Notes: generated by a model not told the origin, from the sequence alone. A stretch of 29,236 bases of DNA from CAYURR01 sp964446745 (GCA_964446745.1 CAYURR010000015.1:1-29236), one strand, 5' to 3'; shown: positions 14,907-24,679, numbered from the stretch's first letter. A program made the numbers and translations.

Positions 14907-15026
14907 AAAACCTTTACCGCGGATCGGCACGGATAAAAAACGGATTCACACGGATAAACCACTTATTTATATGGTGTTATCCGTGTGAATCCGTTTAAAT
15001 CTGTGAAAATCCGTGGTAAAGGTTTT
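14907..15026. terminator. large bidirectional inverted-repeat terminator
   Basis: Two ~50-base arms (14907-14957 and 14977-15026) are imperfect reverse complements. Outer stem AAAACCTTTACC pairs with GGTAAAGGTTTT, inner stem ACGGATTCACACGGATAA with its complement. Left arm has a run of A's at its outer edge and right arm a T run, so it can terminate both the flavoprotein gene and the convergent lacZ-like gene. The arms are built of repeated CGGAT-type units (CGCGGAT, CACGGAT, ACGGATTCACACGGAT). Confidence 0.8.
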
Positions 15027-15029
15027 TTA

Positions 15030-18000
15030 TTACCTCATCACAGCCTTAAAATAAAACTCAAACTCCGTATCGCGGTACGGGTCTATACCGGCTATGCGTC
15101 TATCCCCACCTGTGCCGATGTCTGTACCTATGCCGGTCTGGCGGTTGATGATCCGCATGACGGTACGGTAGGTCTCGGGCAGCATGGGTTGATGTGTGGC
15201 CATCTCGAGTTCATGCGGCAGGTACGGCAGCGCGCAGAGCTCGAACGGCTTGTCGGCAAAGACCGCTATGCCGCATTCGTCGGCGGAGGTGAGCTTCGCA
15301 TGGCGTACGCCTGTGCGATTGCCGCATTCTTGCGGGCGGATATACGGTGTCAGGTTGTTCCATACGTTAGTGCGGAACACTCCGAGCCGCGCGCCGGTGC
15401 GGCGGTCGCGATAGTTTTCGTCGGGACCCATGCCGTAATATTCGAGATTGACCATGTCACCGGGTACGCTCAGCAGCATACCGATCTCCGGTATCGGCGG
15501 TACGCCGCCCGACAGGATGCTCATGCCATGCGCACAGCGATCCCTGTCGCCGGCATGCGTGGCGCCACCTGTGTGCATGTTTACCTTCACGATGCCGTCG
15601 CCATATATCGTGTAGGTCACGACACAGGGCAGCTCCACCACGGGCAGGAAATAGGTATAGGTCAGTACGGGCGCGTACGCGTCGTCGTTTATGGTAAAGT
15701 CCGTAATCTGCGCGTATAACCCCGCCAACTTCCAAGGTGCCCAAAGGATGTCGCGGCGGTATTCCTTGTCGATATCCGTAGGTGCGCGCCAGAAGTTCGG
15801 GGCCGGTGGCGCATACAGGATTTCTTCATCCGTGTGCCGATACGATAGCATGCCCTTGGTCTTTGAGAACACGCATGAGAAGTGTTCGCCGTGTACACCG
15901 ATGTTGTGCGGGCTGCGGGCGATCGTCATGCGCTTTCTAAGCGGCATGTAGGGCTTTGGATTGTTGTCAATGATATATTGCGAAAAGGCTATCTCGTGAC
16001 CCGCTTCGCACCATATCTCGTCCCTCGCCGTGCGTAATGAGAAGTCGAACACATACTCACCGAAATCCGCGCTGTCAGGCAGCACGATAACACCGGACAG
16101 GCGCGTGTCACAGTCAGGCGACACGTCGGTTATAAAGCTCTTTGAGCCGAGGAATACGCCTGAAAAATAGACCGAGACGACAAGCTTGAAGTAGTTCAGG
16201 TTTGTAAACAGGTAATTATTCTTGATGATAAGATCGGAACCGTCGACCATGAAGCCGACACTCTGGTAGCAGGCCTTGACCTCGCTGATCTTAGGGGAGA
16301 GCTCGCGGTTTGCGAACACGATGCCCTTGCCCGAGAAGTAGCCGTCGTTCGGAATATCGTCAAAATCCCCGCCATAACCCAAGAAGTCGTTACCGAAGCG
16401 GTCACGTGCGAGCAATGCCTGATCTATAAAGTCATAAATAAACCCGCCCTGGAAATATGGGATGCGGTACATAAGCTCCTGATAATCGGCTATATTCGCG
16501 CATGCATTTGCGAGGGTATGGCCGTATTTTGTTAGGATCAAAGGCTTGTCGGGGTAGTTGCGGCAAAACTCCTCGACCATGTCCACGGGCGGCATGATGA
16601 GCCCATGGATATCCGATGCATTCGAGTACGCGGGCTTGTATTGCTCGCCGTGGTAATGCACGAGCCTTGTTTGGTCGCGTTCCTTCAAGTATTTGTGCAT
16701 GGACTTGAAGCTCTCGCCGCAATAGGTTTCGTTACCGAGCGACCATATCAAAATGCTCGGGTGGTTCTTGTCGCGGTGATACAGGTTCATCACGCGATCC
16801 AGAAACACCGATTCCCATACGGTTTCGTCCTGATTGCCATTCTTTTTACCGTTGCGCCATATCGCGGAGGTGCAGAGGTTAGTCTCGTCCATCACGTATA
16901 GCCCATACTCGTCGCACAGGTCGTAGAATATCGGGCTCGCGGGCACATATGATGTGCATACCGCGTTGATGTTGTGCCGCTTCATCTGCACTACGTCCCA
17001 GAGCATGTCCGTTGCGGTCAGGCAGCGCCCATGCACATGCGAAAACTCGTGACGGTTCACGCCCTTCATCTCGATGCGTCGCCCGTTTAGGCACATGATG
17101 CCCTCTATCAGCTCAAAGCGTCTAAAGCCTATCCGGTATGGGATCTGCTCGATGATCTTGCCGTTTTTGGCGAGGCTTATAACCATCAGGTATAGAAATG
17201 GGTATTCGGCGCTCCAAGGGGTGATGTCCTCTACGGGCAGCGATAAATGCAGGGTCTCGTTGTGAAAGTTTGTAAATGAGGTCTCGTCGAGCTTTTTGAC
17301 GTCATACATGTCGTAGACGCTTACGACTGCAGACATTTCGGGCATATAGCCCGATAGGCAAAGCTCCACGTCCAAAAGCCCGGTCATGTTGTCGGGCATG
17401 AGTGAGGGCTTTGCGGTGAAGTCATATATATGCGCATGTGGGCGCGCGTAGATATACACGTCCCTGAATATGCCCGAGAACCTGAAGAAGTCGTGATCCT
17501 CGAGCCAGGATGCGGTTGTGTGCTTTAAGACGAGCACGGCGAGCTTGTTATCATTGCGGCGGATATGCTGCGTGAGTTCAAAGTCCGAGGCCGTAAAGCT
17601 ATCCTCCGAATATCCGACGAAATGCCCGTTCAGCCAGACATAGAACGCAGTCTCTACACCCTGGAAGCTGATGTAGAAACGTTTATCCAGATCGAATCCG
17701 TCGGGCAGATCGAAGTATTTGACATAGGTCCCGACCGGGTTGAAGCGCTTTGGGATCTCCGGAGGATACAATTCCTCGAGGCCGTCCCACGGATACGCAG
17801 CCATTAGGTAGCAGGGCTTGTCGTATCCGTGCATCTGTATATGCGACGGGACCTTGATATTGCGCCATGCGCGACAGTCGAACCGCTCCTCGTAGAAATG
17901 CTCGGGATACGATCCGACGTTTTCGTAAAAACTGAATTTCCAGCTGCCGTTTAGGTTCATCACATTGCGACTCGGCTGGCCGTAGTGGAAATCCTCGTCG

Positions 18001-18113
18001 GGCTCATAGGCATAGAAATGCGTCTTCGGATTAAGACGGTTCACCTCGAACACATTGGGGTCGTAGATCCAGTTGATATCGGCGTTCGCAACCTTAGACG
18101 AAATCGGGTTCAT
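15030..18113 (-). CDS. GH2 LacZ-type beta-galactosidase homologue with altered active site
   Basis: 1027 aa, the length and five-domain order of LacZ: sugar-binding jelly roll, Ig-like, TIM barrel (about 330-620), second Ig-like, and C-terminal beta-sandwich (YYGMGPDENYRDRRTGA). ATG 18113 follows AAGGAG; the upstream TTG at 18140 overlaps that site. Acid/base Glu is kept (WSLGNETYCG), as is NRHE. However, the nucleophile region reads LILTKYGHTLAN, with Lys (codon 16527-16529, residue 529) in place of Glu537 of E. coli. DETNLCTSA replaces DEANIETHG (both Mg2+ ligands lost) and CTSYVP replaces CSHYP. The frame is intact, so this looks like a pseudoenzyme or a repurposed binding protein and not simply a decayed gene. 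Confidence 0.88.
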   Translation of the reverse strand: MNPISSKVANADINWIYDPNVFEVNRLNPKTHFYAYEPDEDFHYGQPSRNVMNLNGSWKFSFYENVGSYPEHFYEERFDCRAWRNIKVPSHIQMHGYDKPCYLMAAYPWDGLEELYPPEIPKRFNPVGTYVKYFDLPDGFDLDKRFYISFQGVETAFYVWLNGHFVGYSEDSFTASDFELTQHIRRNDNKLAVLVLKHTTASWLEDHDFFRFSGIFRDVYIYARPHAHIYDFTAKPSLMPDNMTGLLDVELCLSGYMPEMSAVVSVYDMYDVKKLDETSFTNFHNETLHLSLPVEDITPWSAEYPFLYLMVISLAKNGKIIEQIPYRIGFRRFELIEGIMCLNGRRIEMKGVNRHEFSHVHGRCLTATDMLWDVVQMKRHNINAVCTSYVPASPIFYDLCDEYGLYVMDETNLCTSAIWRNGKKNGNQDETVWESVFLDRVMNLYHRDKNHPSILIWSLGNETYCGESFKSMHKYLKERDQTRLVHYHGEQYKPAYSNASDIHGLIMPPVDMVEEFCRNYPDKPLILTKYGHTLANACANIADYQELMYRIPYFQGGFIYDFIDQALLARDRFGNDFLGYGGDFDDIPNDGYFSGKGIVFANRELSPKISEVKACYQSVGFMVDGSDLIIKNNYLFTNLNYFKLVVSVYFSGVFLGSKSFITDVSPDCDTRLSGVIVLPDSADFGEYVFDFSLRTARDEIWCEAGHEIAFSQYIIDNNPKPYMPLRKRMTIARSPHNIGVHGEHFSCVFSKTKGMLSYRHTDEEILYAPPAPNFWRAPTDIDKEYRRDILWAPWKLAGLYAQITDFTINDDAYAPVLTYTYFLPVVELPCVVTYTIYGDGIVKVNMHTGGATHAGDRDRCAHGMSILSGGVPPIPEIGMLLSVPGDMVNLEYYGMGPDENYRDRRTGARLGVFRTNVWNNLTPYIRPQECGNRTGVRHAKLTSADECGIAVFADKPFELCALPYLPHELEMATHQPMLPETYRTVMRIINRQTGIGTDIGTGGDRRIAGIDPYRDTEFEFYFKAVMR

Positions 18114-18263
18114 ATGGTAAATACTCCTTTTTCTTTTCAATATCCTGTGCTATACTCTGGCTAACGATTCAAAGAACCGTTCCTATATAGTCGGTCACTG
18201 TATACAGTATTTGCCGATAGTATTAAAAATATCCAAGGAGTGTTTGGCCGTATAAACTCTGGG

Positions 18264-19295
18264 TTAGCGGTTGTTTTTGGGTTTGCTTTCGAGTACGGAG
18301 CAGCCCGATGTTTTGCTGTCGCCGGTCGCGCTCAATACATATTCGCCCATTTTTGCGGGCAAAAACGCACTCTGACCCTCTGTCAGCTGCAAGGCCTCCG
18401 ATGTATTGCCTGTAGGGGTGATCAAGCATTGCCCGTCTACGCAGGTCAGGATGCTAAAGCGTGTGATATCGGTGCACAGGCGCATATCCTCGTTTATATC
18501 GTAGCGTGCGGCCTCGTAATAGGTCTGCGGCGCATAAGTGGTCACGCTGTTAGCGCCGAGTTTTTGTACTTGGCCCGCATCGACAACCTTCGGTAATGTG
18601 TTTGTAAAGTCGATAACATCGAGTGCCTTGGCTGTGTGCAGTTCACGCGGCTTGCCGTCTAAGCCCTTGCGGTTGTAGTCGTATACGCGGTAGGTGATAT
18701 CGGAGTTTTGTTGTATCTCGGCTAGTACAACGCCCGGTGTGATCGCATGCAAAAGCCCCGCGGGGATGTTTATCATATCGCCGCGCTTTACGGGCAGACG
18801 GTTCAATAGATTTTCGAAATGCTCGGAGCCCTCGCCGTCCGGTTTGATGTTACCGAGTGCGGATGCGAAATCATCTTTGCTTACATGGTCCTTCAGGCCG
18901 ATGATAAGTGTTGCGTTCTCGGGTGCGTGCAGGATGTACCACATCTCGTTTTTGCCGAGCTCGTAGTTCTCCACCCTCTGCGCGTATGCGTCGTCCGGGT
19001 GCACCTGGACGGACAGATAATCGTTTGCATCGATGATTTTGACCAAAAGCGGGAAGTAAATATCAGCAAACTCATCGCCCATATATCCGAACTTGTCCGT
19101 GTTTATGACCTCGAGTAAAGTCTTACCCTTGTTCGGGCCGTTTGAGATCACGCTCATTTCCTTTTCGCGACATGAAACGTCCCAACTTTCACCTGTGTGG
19201 TCGGACGGGATGTTGCGGTGGTAGATGGTTTTGAGGCGATTGCTGCCCCACATCATTTCCTTAAATATCGGATCAAATAGCAATGGGTAGTACAT
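18264..19295 (-). CDS. manA: class I mannose-6-phosphate isomerase
   Basis: 343 aa cupin-fold zinc enzyme interconverting mannose-6-P and fructose-6-P. Zinc ligands are visible in QVHPDD (about 98-103), the Glu of KNEMWYI and the His of IPAGLLHAI; catalytic Arg is in YRVYDYNRKG. The N-terminus FKEMMWGSNRL is typical of the Bacillota class. RBS AAGGAGG precedes ATG 19295. It is followed, after 150 bp, by the lacZ-like gene in the same direction, and diverges from the kinase-like gene at 19388; the 92-bp gap must hold both promoters. The gene set suggests sugar catabolism. Confidence 0.94.
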   Translation of the reverse strand: MYYPLLFDPIFKEMMWGSNRLKTIYHRNIPSDHTGESWDVSCREKEMSVISNGPNKGKTLLEVINTDKFGYMGDEFADIYFPLLVKIIDANDYLSVQVHPDDAYAQRVENYELGKNEMWYILHAPENATLIIGLKDHVSKDDFASALGNIKPDGEGSEHFENLLNRLPVKRGDMINIPAGLLHAITPGVVLAEIQQNSDITYRVYDYNRKGLDGKPRELHTAKALDVIDFTNTLPKVVDAGQVQKLGANSVTTYAPQTYYEAARYDINEDMRLCTDITRFSILTCVDGQCLITPTGNTSEALQLTEGQSAFLPAKMGEYVLSATGDSKTSGCSVLESKPKNNR

Positions 19296-19387
19296 AGCAT
19301 CCTCCTTAGGAATTCAAAAGATAAAAATTACGCTTGATTATATATTAACTGAACAATGCTCACAATATTATTCGGAAAGGATCCTTT

Positions 19388-20287
19388 ATGATATACATCG
19401 GAATAGATGCCAGCAGTCGGTATTCGCGGCTGGTGGCCTGCAACGACGAGTTTGTCATCGTCGGGCGGCATGCGGGCAAGGCTCTCGGCCTCCCGAACCG
19501 CGAAACCGTAAAGGAGCATTTCAGACGGCTGCTGTTTGAATTTTTTAAGCTCACACGCACGCATACGGACGAGTGCGGCGGCATCTGCCTCTGCATACGT
19601 CAGGGTGATGAAACGATACATGACTTTGCGGAGATAGCGCAGGAGCTGTCCATAACATGCCCGGTCGGTACGGCGGGATATTTGCAATCGCTACTCGCGA
19701 CCGAGCAGCGCGGAGAGGACGGCATCATCATCGTCTCGGGCTCGAACGCTATGGGTTACGCATTCGTGGGCGGCAAGGAATACACCTGTGGCGGCACGGG
19801 ATATTTTACGGACGATTTGGGCTCGGGCTTTCGGATGGGCATGGATACGATAACGGCATGCATAAAATCCTCTGACGGGCGAGAACAAAAAACCTCGCTG
19901 ACCGGAAAGGTGTGCGAGGCCTTATCGATAGATAACATTATAAATGCAAAGGATATAGTCTTGGCCCCGGGCTTTAGTCACAATTCGGTCTCACAGCTGG
20001 CATACGCGGTCAAATACGCAGCCGAAAACGGCGACGAGGTCGCGCAGTCGATAGAAAAGAAGACCGCCGAGGATTTGTGCAATATGGTTGTAGCATTAAA
20101 AAAGCAATCGGATATAAAGAATATGACCGTGATGGTCGGGGGTAATATATTGCTGTCGAACGATCGTGTCAGGAAGGTATTTTCTCAGCGGGTCATGGAG
20201 ACCTTTCCCGAGGCTGACATCGTGGCGGTAAAGGAAAAACCCGAGACCGGCGCGATGTATCTGGCCGCAAAGGCCTACTCGAAATAA
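19388..20287 (+). CDS. BadF/BadG/BcrA/BcrD-type ATPase (GlcNAc-kinase-like)
   Basis: 299 aa of the ASKHA (actin/hexokinase) fold. Phosphate-1 loop MIYIGIDASSRYSRL, phosphate-2 IIIVSGSNAMGYAF, the GTGYFTDDLGSGFRMG segment that matches the GDEGSG region of N-acetylglucosamine kinases, and adenosine-loop MVGGNILLS near residue 255. The phosphate-1 loop lacks the usual GGTKT, so substrate and even kinase activity are uncertain. The alternative, an activator of a radical dehydratase, is less likely because no [4Fe-4S] Cys pair is seen. RBS GAAAGGA. Confidence 0.8.
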   Translation: MIYIGIDASSRYSRLVACNDEFVIVGRHAGKALGLPNRETVKEHFRRLLFEFFKLTRTHTDECGGICLCIRQGDETIHDFAEIAQELSITCPVGTAGYLQSLLATEQRGEDGIIIVSGSNAMGYAFVGGKEYTCGGTGYFTDDLGSGFRMGMDTITACIKSSDGREQKTSLTGKVCEALSIDNIINAKDIVLAPGFSHNSVSQLAYAVKYAAENGDEVAQSIEKKTAEDLCNMVVALKKQSDIKNMTVMVGGNILLSNDRVRKVFSQRVMETFPEADIVAVKEKPETGAMYLAAKAYSK

Positions 20288-20311
20288 AGACGAAATAACG
20301 GAGGATTATCA

Positions 20312-21079
20312 TTGGATCCAATTAAACTAATATCATGGAACGTAAACGGGCTGCGGGCCTGTCTGAATAAAGGCTTTACCGAGATGATCGAGAAGCTAAA
20401 GCCCGACATCCTGTGCATACAGGAAACCAAGATGCAGCCCGAGCAAAACACCTATGACTTTGCCGGATACCATCAATACTGGAATGCGGCGCAAAAGAAG
20501 GGTTATTCAGGCACGGCTATATTCAGCAAAGACGAAGCCAATAACGCATCCTACGGTATCGGTATCGAGAGGCACGATACCGAGGGTCGCGTAATAACAT
20601 TAGAATATGACGAGTTTTACCTTGTGAACGTCTATACACCGAACTCGCAGCGTGAGCTCGCGCGCCTGCCGTATCGCATGGAATGGGAGGACGATTTCCG
20701 TGCTTATCTAATGGGGCTCGATGCAAAAAAGCCCGTGATCGTCTGCGGGGATTTGAATGTCGCTCACAGGGAGATAGATATCAAGAACCCGAAGACCAAT
20801 GTAAAAAACGCGGGGTTTACACCTCAGGAACGTGAAAAGATGGATCTTTTGACCGGAGCGGGGTTTACGGATACGTTTAGACATATATATCCGGACAGGA
20901 CGGACGCGTATACCTGGTGGTCGTACATGGCCAACGCACGCGAACGCAATGTCGGATGGCGTATAGACTATTTCCTCGTATCGGACAGATACATCCAAAA
21001 CATATCGGAGGCGGATATTTATCCGGAGTTGATGGGCAGTGATCATTGCCCTGTCGGTATAACGATAGCTCGGCATTAA
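20312..21079 (+). CDS. xth: exodeoxyribonuclease III / AP endonuclease
   Basis: 255 aa, usual length. It cleaves 5' of abasic sites and trims 3' ends in base excision repair. The EEP-fold motifs are complete: SWNVNGLRA, IQETKM (metal Glu), NVYTPNS, CGDLNVAH (DxN) and the terminal GSDHCP. The start is TTG 20312, with GGAGG 7 nt upstream; no ATG is better placed. It lies 24 bp after the kinase-like gene and 30 bp before the EAL gene, so co-transcription is likely. Confidence 0.96.
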   Translation: MDPIKLISWNVNGLRACLNKGFTEMIEKLKPDILCIQETKMQPEQNTYDFAGYHQYWNAAQKKGYSGTAIFSKDEANNASYGIGIERHDTEGRVITLEYDEFYLVNVYTPNSQRELARLPYRMEWEDDFRAYLMGLDAKKPVIVCGDLNVAHREIDIKNPKTNVKNAGFTPQEREKMDLLTGAGFTDTFRHIYPDRTDAYTWWSYMANARERNVGWRIDYFLVSDRYIQNISEADIYPELMGSDHCPVGITIARH

Positions 21080-21109
21080 CGTGTAGGGCTTGTTTGAAAG
21101 GGATATGCG

Positions 21110-23344
21110 ATGCGACAGTCAAACCATTTAAAGATACTGTTCAGCTGCTTGATAGTATTTGTCCTACTGGCGGCGTATTCGACGCTGTACATGGTAAATA
21201 AGTCGGTTAGGGAAAAGCTGTTTGCGGAGGCTGCGAATACGCTGTCGGAGATATTGCAACAGCAGGCATATAACTTTTCGTCAAAGATTAAATCGGACAT
21301 ACACCTTTTGAGGACGCTCGCCGCGATGTATTCGGACGCGCATGTAGCGATGGGCGAGGACGATGCGCGACGGCTTCTTTGGAACGAGATTTCAAATAGT
21401 GATTTTGAATACATCATGATCGCTGATCTGACCGGTAGAGCCATAAGGAGTGACGGGGCCGATGCAAATATCTCAGACAGGGATTATTTCAAGCGCGCAC
21501 TAAAGGGTGAAACGGTCGTGAGCGACCCGATCATATCGAAATTTCGAAACGCGACTATCATAGCTGTAGCCACACCGTTGTATACGGACGAATGGATAAC
21601 CGGTGTGCTCGTGGGCTCATATGATGCCAAAAAGTTTGATAAGCTACTGTTGTCTTCGTTTAACGGCAATGGCTACGCATATATCATAGACGACCTCGGC
21701 AAAATCATCTCAAAAACCCAAAATGCCCATAGCCTCACGACCACGGACAATCTATTCGATGTGTATTCAGAGGCGAATTTTTACGGGCATGACGGCTTTG
21801 AACTCATGAAACAGAAGCTATTTAACGATGAATCCGGCCTGATACAGTATGAGTATAACGATCACAAGCGTGTCGCGGAATTTGGTTACGTGGGCATAAA
21901 CAACTGGAACATCGTCGTCGTAGTGCCCGAGGAGGTCATATACAAGACGCTGAACGAGGTCACAAAGATCATGGCTACATTGACGGCTGTGATATTGTTC
22001 GGGTCCGTGTTAGCGTCACTATATGTAATAGGATCGCAGAGGAAGCATATGAACGAGCTCTGGCGCATGGCGTACACGGATGAGCTCACAGGTATCAGAA
22101 ACCTCTCAAAGTTTAAACTGGATGCGAAGCAGATGCTTGAGAATCGACCGGATGCTCATTATATGATGGCAAAGTTGGATGTCGAGAACTTTCAGTTGAT
22201 CAACGAGATATGCGGCTTTGCTGAAGGTGATAATCTACTAAAGGGTCTGTCAAAGGCGCTTGGTGAAACCCTAAACCCAGACACGGATGTATACGGGCGC
22301 GTAAACGCCGATATGTTCGTCGCGCTTGTAAACCTGACGCAACCTGATGCGGTGCATGCACTGCATGAGAAATTCATGGACAATGTCACAAATAAATTGG
22401 GTAAGAAACGCCGCTTTAAGCTCGTGATCCCTATAGGTCGCTATTTCTTGGATACAGGCGAAACGGATGTGGCGAAGATATTTGAAAAGGTGAACTTTGC
22501 ACATCGGCTCGCGAAACAGAGCGAGAGTAAGATATGCGACTTTGACGACAGCGTCCGCAACATGGCGATCAAGGAGAGCGAGATCGAGAGCATGATGGAG
22601 GACGCACTTCGAAACGAGGAGTTCAAGGTCTTTTTGCAGTCCAAGCACAGGCTCACGGACGGCGGCATAAACGGCTGCGAGGCACTCGTGCGCTGGCGGC
22701 ATGGTGACAAGGATGTAATGTATCCGGGCGAGTTTATCCATATATTCGAGCAGAACGGTTTCATCACGATGCTCGATATGTATATGTTCGAAAAAAGCTG
22801 CGCGATAATTGCGGACTGGATAGCCTCGGACATCGAGCCGATCCCTGTATCGGTCAATTTCTCGCGCTTGCATCTGTCGAACCCGGACTTTGTATCGACG
22901 CTCAGAGACATAGCCGATAAATACGATGTGCCGCATAACCTTTTAGAAATCGAGATCACCGAGACCGCGATACAGACCAACGAAGAGGTCATCATCAAGG
23001 TTATCAACAGCCTGCATGCATACGGCTTTGCGATGTCGATGGACGATTTCGGTTCGGGTTACTCGTCGCTCGGGTTGTTAAAGAATATCCCGGTGGATGC
23101 GATAAAGATCGATAGGCAATTCTTTATAAACAACAACGACACGCAACGGGCGAACGCGGTAATAGCTAAGGTCATAGACCTCGCGAAGACACTGCACATG
23201 GTAACGGTGGCCGAGGGTATAGAGACAGACGAACAGGTCGAGCTATTGCGTATACTCGGATGCGACAGCATACAGAGCTACTATTTCGCGAGGCCCATAC
23301 CGGCTGACGATTTTAAAAAGGTATTGCAAGGGACAAATGATTAA
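21110..23344 (+). CDS. membrane dCache sensor with degenerate GGDEF and intact EAL (c-di-GMP phosphodiesterase)
   Basis: 744 aa. TM1 (about 8-30), an extracellular double-Cache sensor (about 35-290; e.g. ISDRDYFKRALKGE), TM2 (about 285-307), then GGDEF and EAL. The GGDEF signature is replaced by RVNADMF, so cyclase activity is not expected. EAL catalytic residues are all present: CEALVRW, SVNFSR, EIEITET, MDDFGSGYSSL, IKIDRQF, VAEGIET and the Gln of SIQSYYFARP. It should hydrolyse c-di-GMP in response to an external ligand, perhaps a small organic acid or amino acid as bound by other Cache domains. Confidence 0.93.
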   Translation: MRQSNHLKILFSCLIVFVLLAAYSTLYMVNKSVREKLFAEAANTLSEILQQQAYNFSSKIKSDIHLLRTLAAMYSDAHVAMGEDDARRLLWNEISNSDFEYIMIADLTGRAIRSDGADANISDRDYFKRALKGETVVSDPIISKFRNATIIAVATPLYTDEWITGVLVGSYDAKKFDKLLLSSFNGNGYAYIIDDLGKIISKTQNAHSLTTTDNLFDVYSEANFYGHDGFELMKQKLFNDESGLIQYEYNDHKRVAEFGYVGINNWNIVVVVPEEVIYKTLNEVTKIMATLTAVILFGSVLASLYVIGSQRKHMNELWRMAYTDELTGIRNLSKFKLDAKQMLENRPDAHYMMAKLDVENFQLINEICGFAEGDNLLKGLSKALGETLNPDTDVYGRVNADMFVALVNLTQPDAVHALHEKFMDNVTNKLGKKRRFKLVIPIGRYFLDTGETDVAKIFEKVNFAHRLAKQSESKICDFDDSVRNMAIKESEIESMMEDALRNEEFKVFLQSKHRLTDGGINGCEALVRWRHGDKDVMYPGEFIHIFEQNGFITMLDMYMFEKSCAIIADWIASDIEPIPVSVNFSRLHLSNPDFVSTLRDIADKYDVPHNLLEIEITETAIQTNEEVIIKVINSLHAYGFAMSMDDFGSGYSSLGLLKNIPVDAIKIDRQFFINNNDTQRANAVIAKVIDLAKTLHMVTVAEGIETDEQVELLRILGCDSIQSYYFARPIPADDFKKVLQGTND

Positions 23345-23356
23345 GGAGAACAAAGA

Positions 23357-24496
23357 ATGCAGACATTATTCGGTAATATTTTAAGTATTGATGCCGCCAC
23401 GTTCATACCGCAGCTAATCATGTGCGTTATCGGCGGCGTTTTGATCTATCTTGCGATAAAGCACAGCATGGAGCCGACCTTGCTGCTGCCGATCGGTTTC
23501 GGTGCGATCCTCGTAAATCTACCGCATTCGGGTGCGGTCAATCAGATCATAGACGGCGTAACTGAACCCGGTGTTATCGACATCCTGTTTAACGCCGGAA
23601 TCGCGAACGAGCTGTTTCCGCTGTTGCTGTTTATAGGCATCGGCGCGATGATCGACTTCGGGCCGTTGCTGCAAAACCCGAAGCTGTTGATATTCGGAGC
23701 GGCAGCACAGTTTGGTATATTCTTTACGTTCTCGCTCGCGACGCTGCTGGGCTTTCCGCTCACAGAGGCTGCATCGATCGCCATCATAGGTGCTGCCGAC
23801 GGCCCCACATCGATATTTGTGGGTAACTACTACAATAGCAAGTACATCGGTTCTATCATCGTCGCGGCGTATTCGTATATGGCGCTCGTACCGATCATAC
23901 AGCCTGCCGTAATTAAACTCTGCACTACACGCAAGGAACGACTGATACGCATGGAATATAGGGGCGGAGAAATCTCACAGACCGTAAGGATACTGTTCCC
24001 GATCGTAGTAACAGCGATAGCTGGATTGGTCGCACCGCGTAGCGTTTCGCTCGTGGGCTTTTTGATGTTTGGTAACCTGTTGCGCGAATGCGGCGTACTG
24101 CGCATACTTTCCGAGAGCGCACAGCATGAATTGGCAAATATCATTTCGATCTTACTCGGTCTCACGATCGCGACGAAGATGCAGGCCGAATACTTCCTGA
24201 CACCGCAGACGATCATGATCCTGGGGCTCGGGCTTGTTGCGTTTATATTCGATACCTTTGGCGGTGTAATGTTCGCGAAGTTCTTGAACCTATTCTTGAA
24301 AAATAAGATAAATCCGATGATTGGTGCGGCCGGTATATCGGCATTTCCGATGTCGTCACGAGTCGTGCACAAGATGGGCCTCAAAGAGGATCCGGGCAAT
24401 TTCCTGTTGATGCAGGCCGCGGGTGTCAATGTAGGCGGTCAGATCGCATCCGTAATAGCGGGTGGTTTGATCATCAATCTCGTCGCAAGGATATAA
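23357..24496 (+). CDS. Na+-pumping decarboxylase beta subunit (OadB/GcdB/MmdB family)
   Basis: 379 aa, about nine to eleven membrane segments, normal length. GAADGPTSIFVGN contains the conserved Asp that carries Na+/H+ in OadB, and the C-terminal GISAFPMSSRVVHK region is typical. The enzyme couples decarboxylation of carboxybiotin to Na+ export. Which acid feeds it (oxaloacetate, methylmalonyl-CoA, glutaconyl-CoA) depends on the alpha subunit, which is not in the window, nor is a biotin carrier. RBS AAGGAG; 12 bp after the EAL gene. Confidence 0.93.
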   Translation: MQTLFGNILSIDAATFIPQLIMCVIGGVLIYLAIKHSMEPTLLLPIGFGAILVNLPHSGAVNQIIDGVTEPGVIDILFNAGIANELFPLLLFIGIGAMIDFGPLLQNPKLLIFGAAAQFGIFFTFSLATLLGFPLTEAASIAIIGAADGPTSIFVGNYYNSKYIGSIIVAAYSYMALVPIIQPAVIKLCTTRKERLIRMEYRGGEISQTVRILFPIVVTAIAGLVAPRSVSLVGFLMFGNLLRECGVLRILSESAQHELANIISILLGLTIATKMQAEYFLTPQTIMILGLGLVAFIFDTFGGVMFAKFLNLFLKNKINPMIGAAGISAFPMSSRVVHKMGLKEDPGNFLLMQAAGVNVGGQIASVIAGGLIINLVARI

Positions 24497-24526
24497 TCAA
24501 ATCGCTAATCCAACGTGGAGGTAAAT

Positions 24527-24679
24527 ATGAATATAGATGTTTTTGTCAGTTCGCTGTCCGTAATGGGATGGGGTATGCTCGGGATATTTGTAGTAATGGG
24601 TACGATATGCCTATCGATTGTCGCGCTCAGAAAGGTGTTCTCGGTGGTCAATGACGGAAAGGGCGATGGGAAAGCGTGA
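24527..24679 (+). CDS. small OadG-like decarboxylase gamma subunit
   Basis: 50 aa, too short for most gene callers. It has GGAGG before ATG 24527, one membrane helix (WGMLGIFVVMGTICLSIVAL) and a short charged tail (RKVFSVVNDGKGDGKA). Size, topology and place right after the beta subunit match OadG/MmdD gamma subunits, which anchor the decarboxylase complex. The zinc-binding His-rich tail of classical OadG is missing. The stop overlaps the GTG start of dtd by 4 bp. Confidence 0.75.
   Translation: MNIDVFVSSLSVMGWGMLGIFVVMGTICLSIVALRKVFSVVNDGKGDGKA

Noticed and set aside
14985..15719. 244-codon plus-strand ORF opposite the lacZ-like gene
   Set aside because: Low-complexity Ala/Val/Arg-rich shadow of the GC-rich coding strand; the same holds for the other long frames within 15.0-26.0 kb.
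22271..22936. 221-codon minus-strand ORF inside the GGDEF/EAL gene
   Set aside because: Antisense shadow of a protein with clear EAL motifs.
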